The position numbers were made by a program, and so were the translations under genes. A stretch of 5,208 bases of DNA from Chloroflexota bacterium (GTDB taxonomy: Bacteria > Chloroflexota > Limnocylindria > Limnocylindrales > CSP1-4). Positions 1 through 5,208 of the stretch are shown one piece after another; the first letter of the stretch is position 1, and every line of letters starts with the position of its first letter. Below the pieces are notes generated by a model that had not been told where the DNA came from, did no database searches, and was given only the letters and a program-made list of their open reading frames with translations. Location of the stretch: contig JACDBP010000279.1 of assembly GCA_013694835.1 (NCBI GenBank), positions 1-5,208 on the forward strand, in the 5' to 3' direction.

Positions 1-976
1 TCTGGCCCTCGAAGTCGAACGGGCAGTGGTCCGTCGCGACGAGCTGGAGGTCGTCCTTGACCAGGCCGCGCCACAGGTCCGCCTGGTGATCGGCGGGGCG
101 GAGCGGCGGCGAGCAGACGAACTTCGCGCCCTCGAAACCATGCTTCATGTCGTCGAGGGACAGGAACAGGTACTGCGGGCACGTCTCGGCGAAGGCCATC
201 GCACCCCGGTCGCGCGCCGCGCGCACCTCGTGGAGCGCGTCACGCGCCGAGAGATGGACGATGTAGACGGGCACGCCCGCCGCCTCGGCGAGCCGGATCA
301 CCCGGTTGGTCGCCTCGCCCTCGAAGATCGGGTACCGGGCGACGCCGTGGTAGTAGGGGTCGGTGTGCCCCGCCGCGACCTCGTCGGCCGCCACGACGTC
401 GATCGCCATCCCGTTCTCGGCGTGCATCATGATCAGCCCGCCGTTCTTCGCCGTTCGCTGCATCGCCCGGAAGATCGCCCCGTCGTCGCTGTAGAAGACG
501 CCCGGGTAGGCGGTGAACAGCTTGAAGTCCGGGACGCCCTCGGCGACGAGCTGGTCCATCTCCGCCAGCGTCTCGTCGTTGACGTCCGACATGATCATGT
601 GGAAGCCGTAGTCGGCGACGGCGTTGCCCTCGGCCTTGGCATGCCAGGCGTCGAGCCCGTCCCGGAGTGACTTCCCGCGGCTCTGGACCGCGAAGTCCAC
701 GATCGTCGTCGTGCCGCCGAACGCGGCCGCGCGCGTGCCCGTCTCGAACGTGTCCTTGGCGAACGTGCCGCCGAACGGCAGCTCCATGTGGGTGTGGACG
801 TCGATCGCGCCGGGCATGACGTAGCGTCCCCCGGCTTCGATCGTCTGGTCCGCCGTGACGCCGCTGCCCGCGAGGTCTCGCCCGATCTGGGCGATCGTCT
901 CGCCGTCGATGAGCACGTCCGCCTCGACCGAGCCCTCGGCGGTGACGATCGTGCCGTTGGTGATCAGCGTGCGCAT
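1..976 (-). CDS. hydA: D-hydantoinase / dihydropyrimidinase, 3' end cut by window edge
   Basis: This is a cyclic amidohydrolase that opens hydantoin or dihydropyrimidine rings to N-carbamoyl amino acids, a cytoplasmic step of reductive pyrimidine degradation. The first 325 residues are visible; family members are usually about 460 residues, so roughly a third is missing beyond base 1. The full set of binuclear metal ligands in this part is present: the HxH pair H61/H63 (DVHTHME), the carboxylated lysine K152 (FKLFTAYPG), H185 (MMHAENG), H241 (YIVHLSA) and D316 (ATDHCPF). Their spacing closely matches characterised D-hydantoinases. Y157 sits where the family's substrate-binding and transition-state tyrosine is expected, and SPPLR (289-293) is the usual substrate loop. 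The ATG at 976 is preceded by a strong ribosome binding site. An N-terminal small beta domain (about 1-55) leads into the TIM barrel. Substrate range (dihydrouracil, hydantoins, or phenylhydantoin-like) cannot be read from sequence. Allantoinase and dihydroorotase are less likely given the FKLFTAYPG and DHCPF motifs. Confidence 0.93.
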   Translation of the reverse strand, partial: MRTLITNGTIVTAEGSVEADVLIDGETIAQIGRDLAGSGVTADQTIEAGGRYVMPGAIDVHTHMELPFGGTFAKDTFETGTRAAAFGGTTTIVDFAVQSRGKSLRDGLDAWHAKAEGNAVADYGFHMIMSDVNDETLAEMDQLVAEGVPDFKLFTAYPGVFYSDDGAIFRAMQRTAKNGGLIMMHAENGMAIDVVAADEVAAGHTDPYYHGVARYPIFEGEATNRVIRLAEAAGVPVYIVHLSARDALHEVRAARDRGAMAFAETCPQYLFLSLDDMKHGFEGAKFVCSPPLRPADHQADLWRGLVKDDLQLVATDHCPFDFEGQ

Positions 977-986
977 CGCAGGGCGT

Positions 987-994
987 CCCTCCTC
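987..994 (-). promoter_or_regulatory. Ribosome binding site of the hydantoinase gene
   Basis: On the minus strand GAGGAGGG lies 10 bases before the ATG at 976. It is a near-perfect Shine-Dalgarno sequence and fixes the start of the hydantoinase gene. Confidence 0.8.
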
Positions 995-1035
995 GGTTGG
1001 CCGCCGCTCAGGTCGGGAAGCGGGGGAAGACGGTC

Positions 1036-1062
1036 ATCGTATCGAACGGGCCGGCTGGTCGA
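1036..1062 (-). promoter_or_regulatory. Weak candidate promoter for the hydantoinase gene
   Basis: On the minus strand TACGAT (1041-1036) fits a -10 hexamer of the TAnnnT type. TCGACC (1062-1057) matches four of six positions of the TTGACA -35 consensus, but the spacer is only 15 bases. Transcription would start about 50 bases before the ATG. The match is weak and chance is a realistic explanation in GC-rich DNA. Confidence 0.2.
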
Positions 1063-1187
1063 GCGACCGTCGCCCAGCGGCCAGCGTCAGAAGGTCGTGC
1101 TTGCGTGTCCCGATGTCGCTGCGCGCGGGGGTCTCGGTCGTCATGGGCGGCTCCGCTCGCCGGCCCGGCTGGTGTCGAGCGATCGCC
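1049..1187. repeat. Imperfect 26-base direct repeat (1049-1074 and 1162-1187)
   Basis: Two copies lie 113 bases apart in the gap between cbbR and the hydantoinase gene. Both contain CCGGCTGGT followed by TCGAGCGA and end in TCGCC; they differ by small one- to two-base indels and a C/T change. The first copy also contains the small dyad GGTCG-AG-CGACC. This could be a duplicated regulatory site or the relic of a small duplication. The remainder of this 279-base gap (977-1255) shows no convincing gene, RNA or terminator apart from the sites listed separately. Confidence 0.35.
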
Positions 1188-1255
1188 TGCCGTTCGGGTC
1201 CGGGACGGAGCCGGATGGCGCTCGGGCGGGCATGACGAGCGTCCCTCGGGCCTTT

Positions 1256-2236
1256 TCAGTCCGTGCTCATCGGACGGCCGATCGTCGAGGTCCAGCTGCC
1301 TTCCCGGACGAAGGCCAGGAATGCCTCGTCAAGGGGCCCCAGCTGCTTGTCCCTGGGTCGCACGAGGTGCCATTGCCGGCGGACCGGGAACCCGGACACC
1401 GGCAGGTCCACGAGCCGACCGATCTCCAGCTCGAGGCTCGTGGCGTAGCGGGACATGATCGTCACGCCCAGGTTGCGGGCGACGGCCCGCTTGATCGCGC
1501 CGTTGTTGGCGAGCTGCATGATCGGCCGGAGGACCAGCCCCGCGGCCGCGAACGTCTCCTCGGCGGTCTCCCGGGTGCCCGAGCCGGGCTCCCGCACGAT
1601 GAACGGCTCACGGGCGAACTCGGCCAGGCTGATCCGCGAGCGACGGGCGAGGCGGTGCACCGGCGAGGCCACAGCGATCAGGTTGTTCGCGAGGAACGGC
1701 TCGACCGTCAAGGGGAACGGCGGGTCGTCCCAGGGCCGTCCGCTGACCGCGAAGTCGACGGAGCCCGCCACGAGCAGCTCGAGCACGTGCTGGCGGTTGC
1801 CCACGTCGAGGTGGACCTGCGTCGCCGGGTGCTCGTCGCGAAACGCGCCCAGCACGTCAGGCAGCACGTAGGCGCCCACGGTCGTGTCGCCGGCGACCCG
1901 CAGGACGCCCCGGCGCAGACCGCGCAGCTCGTCCAGGGCGGCCCCGGCGGCGTCGAACTCGGCCAGGATCCGGCGCGAGTGCTCGAGCAGCAGATCCCCG
2001 GCCTGGGTCAGCTGCACGCGGCGTCCGATCACGTCGATCAGGGGCACGCCAACCGTCGTCGCCAGCTCCTTGAGCTGATGCGAGATGGCCGGCTGGCTCA
2101 GCCCGAGCGCCTGGCCTGCGCGGGAGAAGCCGCCGTGCTCGGCCACGGCCCTGAAGAGCCGGAGCTGGTGGACGGTGACCAACTGATCGAAGGACGGCGC
2201 CCGTGGATCGCTCGTCCCTGGGCGGCTCTCAAGCAT
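1256..2236 (-). CDS. cbbR: LysR-type transcriptional regulator, probable CbbR
   Basis: A 326-residue LysR-family regulator, a normal length for the family. The N-terminal winged helix-turn-helix is clear at about residues 23-82: HQLRLFRAVAEHGGFSRA, then the recognition helix around LSQPAISHQLKEL (46-58) and the wing GRRVQLTQAG. The effector-binding domain (about 110-310) has features recalled from CbbR proteins: VGAYVLPDVLGAF, a GNR near 146-148, D-F-A-V-SGRP near 161-168, and the REPGSGTRE effector-pocket segment at 215-223. Divergent orientation from cbbL is the classical cbbR arrangement. CbbR proteins activate the cbb operon in response to Calvin-cycle metabolites; that role is inferred here. 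The ATG at 2236 is preferred over an in-frame TTG at 2242 because an extended -10 element lies exactly upstream, implying leaderless translation. This leaves about 20 residues before the HTH, slightly longer than typical, so a later start (TTG at 2182) is not excluded. No Shine-Dalgarno sequence precedes any candidate. Confidence 0.9.
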   Translation of the reverse strand: MLESRPGTSDPRAPSFDQLVTVHQLRLFRAVAEHGGFSRAGQALGLSQPAISHQLKELATTVGVPLIDVIGRRVQLTQAGDLLLEHSRRILAEFDAAGAALDELRGLRRGVLRVAGDTTVGAYVLPDVLGAFRDEHPATQVHLDVGNRQHVLELLVAGSVDFAVSGRPWDDPPFPLTVEPFLANNLIAVASPVHRLARRSRISLAEFAREPFIVREPGSGTRETAEETFAAAGLVLRPIMQLANNGAIKRAVARNLGVTIMSRYATSLELEIGRLVDLPVSGFPVRRQWHLVRPRDKQLGPLDEAFLAFVREGSWTSTIGRPMSTD

Positions 2237-2242
2237 CCACAA

Positions 2243-2251
2243 ATGTTATCA
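2243..2251 (-). promoter_or_regulatory. Extended -10 promoter of cbbR (leaderless transcript)
   Basis: On the minus strand TGATAACAT reads as TGn followed by the -10 hexamer TAACAT (four of six consensus positions). It ends six bases before the ATG at 2236, so the expected transcription start is at or next to the A of the start codon. No good -35 element is present, which fits an extended -10 promoter. No Shine-Dalgarno sequence occurs upstream of cbbR, in agreement with leaderless translation. Confidence 0.45.
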
Positions 2252-2270
2252 ACGACATCACTATCATGCA

Positions 2271-2300
2271 TTGGACTTCATCGAAAGCGCAGGGTACGCT
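2271..2300 (+). promoter_or_regulatory. Candidate promoter of the cbbLSX operon
   Basis: TTGGAC (2271-2276) and TACGCT (2295-2300), separated by 18 bases, make a weak -35/-10 pair. Transcription would begin near 2307, giving a leader of about 22 bases that includes the cbbL ribosome binding site. A weak promoter next to a LysR site fits activator-dependent expression. Only about half of the consensus positions match. Confidence 0.35.
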
Positions 2301-2315
2301 GCGGTTTCCCAAAGC

Positions 2316-2322
2316 AAGGAAG
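2316..2322 (+). promoter_or_regulatory. Ribosome binding site of cbbL
   Basis: AAGGAAG ends six bases before the ATG at 2329. It selects that start over an in-frame upstream ATG at 2203, which would lie inside cbbR. Confidence 0.65.
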
Positions 2323-2328
2323 CAGGGC

Positions 2329-3795
2329 ATGGAAACCGGTAACGGCAAGGCCACCCCGCTCGGCTCGAGCGAACGATACAAGGCAGGCGTCCTCAAGTAC
2401 GCCGAGATGGGCTACTGGAACCCGGACTACGAGCCGGGCGACACGGACGTGCTGGCCCTGTTCCGGATCACGCCGCAGGACGGCGTCGACCCCATCGAGG
2501 CGGCCGCGGCGGTGGCTGGCGAGTCGTCGACCGCCACGTGGACGGTGGTCTGGACGGACCGCCTGACCGCCGCCGACAGCTATCGCGCCAAGGCCTACAA
2601 GGTGGAGCCCGTGCCGGGCTCGCCGGATCAGCACTTCGCCTATATCGCCTACGACCTTGCCCTCTTCGAGCCGGGCTCTATCGCCAACCTGTCGGCGTCG
2701 ATCATCGGCAACGTCTTCGGCTTCAAGCCGCTCAAGGCCCTGCGGCTCGAGGACATGCGCTTCCCGGCCGCCTACGTCAAGACCTTCGACGGCCCACCCA
2801 CCGGGATCGTGGTCGAGCGCGAGCGCCTCGACAAGTTCGGTCGGCCGCTGCTGGGAGCGACCACGAAGCCGAAGCTGGGGCTGTCGGGGCGGAACTACGG
2901 GCGCGTCGTCTACGAGGCGCTCAAGGGCGGCCTCGACTTCACGAAGGACGATGAGAACATCAACTCGCAGCCGTTCATGCACTGGCGCGATCGATTCCTG
3001 TTCTGCATGGAGGCGGTCAACCGGGCGTCGGCCGCCACGGGCGAGGTCAAGGGCCACTACCTCAACGTGACCGCGGCCACGATGGAGGACATGTACGAGC
3101 GCGCCGAGTTCGCGCGGGACCTGGGTAGCGTCGTGGTGATGATCGACCTGGTGATCGGGTACACGGCGATCCAGTCGATGTCGAAGTGGGCCCGCCGGAA
3201 CGACATGATCCTGCACCTGCATCGCGCCGGACATGGCACCTACACCCGCCAGAAGGCGCACGGGATCTCGTTCCGGGTCATCTCGAAGTGGATGCGGCTG
3301 GCCGGGGTGGACCACATCCACGCCGGCACGGTCGTGGGCAAGTTGGAAGGCGACCCGGACATGGTCCAGGGCTTCTACAACGTCCTGCGCGAGCCGCACA
3401 ACCCGGTCGACCTGCAACGGGGCATCCACTTCGAGCAGGACTGGGCCGGTCTGCGCAAGGTGATGCCGGTCGCCTCGGGCGGCATCCACGCCGGCCAGAT
3501 GCACCAGCTCCTGCACTACCTGGGCGACGACGTCGTGCTCCAGTTCGGGGGCGGCACGATCGGCCACCCAATGGGCATCCAGGCCGGCGCCACGGCCAAC
3601 CGGGTCGCGCTGGAATCGATGGTCCTGGCCCGCAACGAGGGTCGTGACCTCTGGGCGGAGGGCCCGGACATCCTGGCCGACGCCGCCCGAGACTGCAGCC
3701 CGCTCAAGGCGGCGCTCGACACCTGGGGCGAGGTCACCTTCGACTACACCAGCACGGACACGTCGGACTACGTGCCGACGCCGACGCCGGCGTGA
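2329..3795 (+). CDS. cbbL: RuBisCO large subunit, red-type form I (form IC-like)
   Basis: This is the catalytic subunit of ribulose-1,5-bisphosphate carboxylase/oxygenase, which adds CO2 to RuBP to give two 3-phosphoglycerates in the Calvin-Benson-Bassham cycle. At 488 residues it has the usual form I red-type length. Essential residues are all present (spinach equivalents in brackets): E65 (E60), N128 (N123), K180 (K175) and K182 (K177) in TTKPKLGLS, the carbamylated lysine K206 (K201) with D208 and E209 in FTKDDEN, H298/R299 (H294/R295), H331 (H327), loop-6 K338 (K334) in GTVVGKLEG, and S383 (S379) in ASGGIH. GESSTATWTVVWTD, and the overall wording of the chain, resemble form IC proteins of proteobacteria, so it is a bona fide RuBisCO and not a form IV RuBisCO-like protein. 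The tail ends in YVPTPTPA; in red-type enzymes this C-terminal tail is the handle for CbbX. It is the first gene of the operon, ending 10 bases before cbbS. The form IC versus IE assignment needs a tree. Confidence 0.98.
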   Translation: METGNGKATPLGSSERYKAGVLKYAEMGYWNPDYEPGDTDVLALFRITPQDGVDPIEAAAAVAGESSTATWTVVWTDRLTAADSYRAKAYKVEPVPGSPDQHFAYIAYDLALFEPGSIANLSASIIGNVFGFKPLKALRLEDMRFPAAYVKTFDGPPTGIVVERERLDKFGRPLLGATTKPKLGLSGRNYGRVVYEALKGGLDFTKDDENINSQPFMHWRDRFLFCMEAVNRASAATGEVKGHYLNVTAATMEDMYERAEFARDLGSVVVMIDLVIGYTAIQSMSKWARRNDMILHLHRAGHGTYTRQKAHGISFRVISKWMRLAGVDHIHAGTVVGKLEGDPDMVQGFYNVLREPHNPVDLQRGIHFEQDWAGLRKVMPVASGGIHAGQMHQLLHYLGDDVVLQFGGGTIGHPMGIQAGATANRVALESMVLARNEGRDLWAEGPDILADAARDCSPLKAALDTWGEVTFDYTSTDTSDYVPTPTPA

Positions 3796-3800
3796 GGAGA
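3794..3800 (+). promoter_or_regulatory. Ribosome binding site of cbbS, overlapping the cbbL stop
   Basis: GAGGAGA overlaps the last two bases of the cbbL TGA and ends five bases before the ATG at 3806. The arrangement suggests that ribosomes finishing cbbL can help initiate cbbS, keeping subunit production balanced. Confidence 0.75.
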
Positions 3801-3805
3801 CCCTC

Positions 3806-4225
3806 ATGCGACTGACCCAGGGCACCTTCTCGTTCCTGCCCGATCTCAGCGACGACCAGATCTCGAACCAGATCGAGTACTGCCTCGAGAACGGCTGGGC
3901 GGTCTCCGTCGAGTACACCGACGACCCGCACCCGCGCAACACCTACTGGGAGATGTTCGGCAACCCCATGTTCGACCTGCGCGACGCGGCTGGCGTCATG
4001 AAGGAGGTCAGCGCCGCCCGAACGACCTTCCCGAACCACTACATCAAGGTCAACGCGTTCGATGCCACGCGCGGCGTCGAATCCCTGCGCCTGTCCTTCA
4101 TCGTCAACCGGCCGGATCCGGAGCCCGGCTTCGGGCTCGTCCGCCAGGAGGTCGATGGCCGCGCGATCCGCTACACGATCCGGGCCTATGCCACGGATCA
4201 GCCCGAGGGCGAGCGCTACCAATGA
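3806..4225 (+). CDS. cbbS: RuBisCO small subunit, red-type
   Basis: The 139-residue small subunit caps the CbbL octamer to form the L8S8 holoenzyme. It starts with MRLTQGTFSFLPDLSDDQI, the standard N-terminus of red-type (form IC/ID) small subunits, and carries the family motifs CLENGWAVSVEYTDDPHPRNTYWEMFGNP (26-54), read here as two adjoining blocks, and KVNAFD (81-86). The C-terminal part beyond about residue 110 (LVRQEVDGRAIRYTIRAYA, then ERYQ) is the extra beta-hairpin segment that distinguishes red-type small subunits from green-type ones and promotes assembly without dedicated chaperones in studied examples. The stop codon overlaps the cbbX start. Nothing in the sequence suggests truncation or divergence. 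Confidence 0.97.
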   Translation: MRLTQGTFSFLPDLSDDQISNQIEYCLENGWAVSVEYTDDPHPRNTYWEMFGNPMFDLRDAAGVMKEVSAARTTFPNHYIKVNAFDATRGVESLRLSFIVNRPDPEPGFGLVRQEVDGRAIRYTIRAYATDQPEGERYQ

Positions 4226-5142
4226 CCGGTGGCGCCCCACCGGCCGACCGGCCGCTCGACCTTGCGGCCGCTCTCGCGGAGTCCGGGGTCGATGAGCTGC
4301 TCGCCACGCTCGACGCGGAACTGGTGGGCCTCGCCCCGGTCAAGCGCCGCATCCGCGAGATCGCCGCCCTGCTGCTCGTCGAGAAGCTGCGTCTGCAGGT
4401 GGGCCTGTCCGCCGGGCCGCCGTCGCTGCACATGAGCTTCACCGGCAATCCCGGCACCGGCAAGACCACGATCGCGCTCCGTATGGCGGAGATCCTGCAT
4501 CGGCTCCGTTACGTGCGGAAGGGCCATCTCGTCGCGGTGACCCGGGACGACCTCGTGGGCCAGTTCATCGGGCACACGGCGCCGCGGACGAAGGAGGTCG
4601 TCAAGCGGGCCATGGGCGGCGTCCTGTTCATCGACGAGGCGTACTTCCTGTACCGGCCGGAGAACGAGCGCGACTACGGCCAGGAGGCGATGGAGATCCT
4701 CCTCCAGGTCATGGAGAACGACCGCGACGACCTCGTGGTGATCCTCGCCGGCTACAAGGACCGCATGGACCGCTTCTTCGCCAGCAATCCGGGCATGAGC
4801 TCGCGCATCGCCCATCACGTGGACTTCCCGGACTACGGCCAGGACGAGCTGTACGCGATCGCCGGTCTGATGCTCGAGAAGATGCAGTACCGCCTCTCCG
4901 ACGATGCCCGCACGGCGCTCGGCGAGTACATCGAGCGGCGCCGGGCCCGGCCCAGCTTCGCCAATGCCCGATCCATCCGGAACGCCCTCGACCGGGCCCG
5001 GCTGCGCCATGCCGATCGGCTGTTCGGCGCCGCCGGCGAGCCACTGTCCCGCGAGGCGCTGATGACGATCGAGGCGTCGGACATCCGGGCCAGCCGCGTC
5101 TTCAGCGAGGCTGCCGCGACGGCCGAGGAGTCCACGCCGTGA
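4222..5142 (+). CDS. cbbX: CbbX, AAA+ red-type RuBisCO activase
   Basis: A 306-residue AAA+ ATPase that remodels red-type RuBisCO. In the studied Rhodobacter sphaeroides protein, RuBP-stimulated hexamers transiently pull the CbbL C-terminal tail into the central pore to release inhibitory sugar phosphates. Walker A is GNPGTGKTT (75-83) with K81; Walker B is VLFIDEAY (134-141) with D138/E139. The pore-loop segment LVGQFIGHTAP (111-121) has Phe at 115, where Tyr is usual as I recall it. YRPENERDYGQEA (144-156) is a CbbX hallmark. R195 in NPGMSSRIAHHVDF is the probable arginine finger, and NARSIRNALDRAR (248-260) lies in the C-terminal helical domain where sensor 2 is expected. The ATG at 4222 overlaps the cbbS stop in an ATGA junction, implying translational coupling. 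The first 20 residues are a variable tail. No inactivating change is seen. CfxQ is an older name for the same family. Confidence 0.96.
   Translation: MTGGAPPADRPLDLAAALAESGVDELLATLDAELVGLAPVKRRIREIAALLLVEKLRLQVGLSAGPPSLHMSFTGNPGTGKTTIALRMAEILHRLRYVRKGHLVAVTRDDLVGQFIGHTAPRTKEVVKRAMGGVLFIDEAYFLYRPENERDYGQEAMEILLQVMENDRDDLVVILAGYKDRMDRFFASNPGMSSRIAHHVDFPDYGQDELYAIAGLMLEKMQYRLSDDARTALGEYIERRRARPSFANARSIRNALDRARLRHADRLFGAAGEPLSREALMTIEASDIRASRVFSEAAATAEESTP
5125..5130 (+). promoter_or_regulatory. Possible ribosome binding site inside the cbbX 3' end
   Basis: GAGGAG lies eight bases before a GTG at 5139 that overlaps the cbbX stop. It encodes glutamates of CbbX near its C-terminus (EES), so the match may be coincidental, but spacing and strength are good. 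Confidence 0.4.
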
Positions 5143-5208
5143 GCCGGGTCGCCCGCGTGTCCGCAACGGCGTCGCCGGTGGTCCACCGGCGCTCCGCCCG
5201 TGCCCGCC
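5139..5208 (+). CDS. Possible start of the next operon gene, cut by window edge
   Basis: A GTG at 5139 overlaps the cbbX TGA in a GTGA junction and opens a frame of 23 codons with no stop before the window ends. A GAGGAG lies eight bases upstream. The visible peptide begins MSRVARVSATASPVV and continues with an arginine- and alanine-rich stretch that I do not recognise. Operons of this kind often continue with other Calvin-cycle genes such as cbbF, cbbP or cbbA, but nothing visible points to one of them. Arginine-rich, low-complexity wording is also what non-coding GC-rich DNA produces, and a strong inverted repeat lies within the stretch, so this may instead be the operon's 3' untranslated region. 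Confidence 0.4.
   Translation, partial: MSRVARVSATASPVVHRRSARAR
5173..5191 (+). repeat. GC-rich inverted repeat just after cbbX
   Basis: CGCCGGTGG and CCACCGGCG are exact reverse complements separated by one base. As RNA this gives an eight-pair stem with a three-base loop, starting 30 bases after the cbbX stop. No run of T follows, so it is not a standard intrinsic terminator. It could stabilise the 3' end, act as a T-less terminator, or be a protein-binding palindrome. Confidence 0.5.

Larger units (their letters stand above)
2237..2328. promoter_or_regulatory. Divergent cbbR-cbbL control region, probable CbbR operator
   Basis: The 92 bases between the two start codons hold an AT-rich island: by hand count 23 of 54 bases are G or C at 2237-2290, far less than in the flanking genes. 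ATCA occurs three times on the plus strand (2248, 2257, 2263), with a TTCA at 2277, and a palindrome ATGCAT lies at 2266-2271. TCACTATCATGCA (2258-2270) satisfies the loose T-N11-A LysR motif. The stricter TNA-N7/8-TNA pattern described for CbbR sites was not found. That CbbR binds here is inferred from the divergent layout rather than from a clear motif. Confidence 0.5.

Noticed and set aside
26..670. A 214-codon plus-strand open frame
   Set aside because: It is antisense to the hydantoinase, whose metal ligands are all readable on the minus strand.
1034..1144. A 36-codon minus-strand ORF (begins MTTETPARSD) between cbbR and the hydantoinase gene
   Set aside because: It has only a weak GGAG upstream, no recognisable sequence, and is of a size expected by chance in GC-rich DNA.
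1148..1213. Inverted repeat CGGCTCCG / CGGAGCCG considered as a cbbR terminator
   Set aside because: Only eight pairs with a loop of about 50 bases and no T run; likely chance.
2237..2242. TTG at 2242 as an alternative cbbR start
   Set aside because: It adds only two residues, lacks a ribosome binding site and would fall upstream of the predicted transcription start.
2203..2328. Upstream in-frame ATG that would extend CbbL by 42 residues
   Set aside because: It lies inside cbbR, has no family counterpart, and the ATG at 2329 has a ribosome binding site and gives the standard length.
788..2566. A 592-codon plus-strand open frame across the hydantoinase start, the gap, cbbR and the cbbL start
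   Set aside because: It runs antisense to cbbR and out of frame with cbbL, shows no domain and cannot coexist with the well-supported genes.
2278..3942. A 554-codon open frame on the minus strand opposite cbbL and the start of cbbS
   Set aside because: It is the antisense shadow of a certain gene, kept open by GC-biased third positions; the peptide is Arg/Val/His-rich with no recognisable domain.
4216..5166. A 316-codon minus-strand open frame opposite cbbX
   Set aside because: It is an antisense shadow; the plus strand encodes a complete CbbX with Walker motifs.
1..5208. Search for tRNA, rRNA, CRISPR arrays, transposase genes or insertion-sequence ends
   Set aside because: No regular repeat-spacer pattern, RNA gene hallmark or transposase-like reading frame was seen.

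Overview
The window holds a compact carbon-fixation locus. A divergently transcribed LysR-type regulator (cbbR, minus strand) faces a three-gene plus-strand operon encoding red-type RuBisCO: the large subunit (cbbL), the small subunit (cbbS) and the RuBisCO activase (cbbX). To the left, on the minus strand and running off the edge, is the N-terminal two thirds of a D-hydantoinase/dihydropyrimidinase-family amidohydrolase. To the right, a GTG start that overlaps the cbbX stop codon may open a fourth operon gene, of which only 23 codons are visible.

The DNA is GC-rich with strongly GC-biased third codon positions, which produces many long antisense and out-of-frame ORFs that are not genes. The RuBisCO resembles form IC, known from proteobacteria and some actinobacteria and Chloroflexota; the related form IE cannot be excluded by eye. 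The regulator appears to be transcribed without a leader: an extended -10 element ends six bases before its ATG and there is no Shine-Dalgarno sequence. Leaderless genes are common in actinobacteria and some other high-GC lineages, so a high-GC soil-type bacterium (actinobacterial, Chloroflexota-like or proteobacterial) fits. The sequence alone does not settle the phylum.

Layout: 1-976 (-) hydantoinase, partial; 977-1255 intergenic, with a ribosome binding site, a weak candidate promoter and an imperfect 26-base direct repeat; 1256-2236 (-) cbbR; 2237-2328 an AT-rich divergent control region; 2329-3795 (+) cbbL; 3806-4225 (+) cbbS; 4222-5142 (+) cbbX; 5139 to the edge (+) a possible next gene, containing a GC-rich inverted repeat.

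How the genes work together: CbbL and CbbS form the hexadecameric CO2-fixing enzyme. CbbX is the AAA+ motor that frees inhibited active sites by pulling on the CbbL C-terminal tail. CbbR, judged by position and family, would control the operon from the shared intergenic region. The three structural genes are tightly coupled (10-base gap, then a 4-base ATGA overlap). The hydantoinase has no evident link to carbon fixation. I found no undescribed system; the main points of interest are the leaderless regulator, a Tyr-to-Phe change at the expected CbbX pore-loop position, and the unresolved downstream start.
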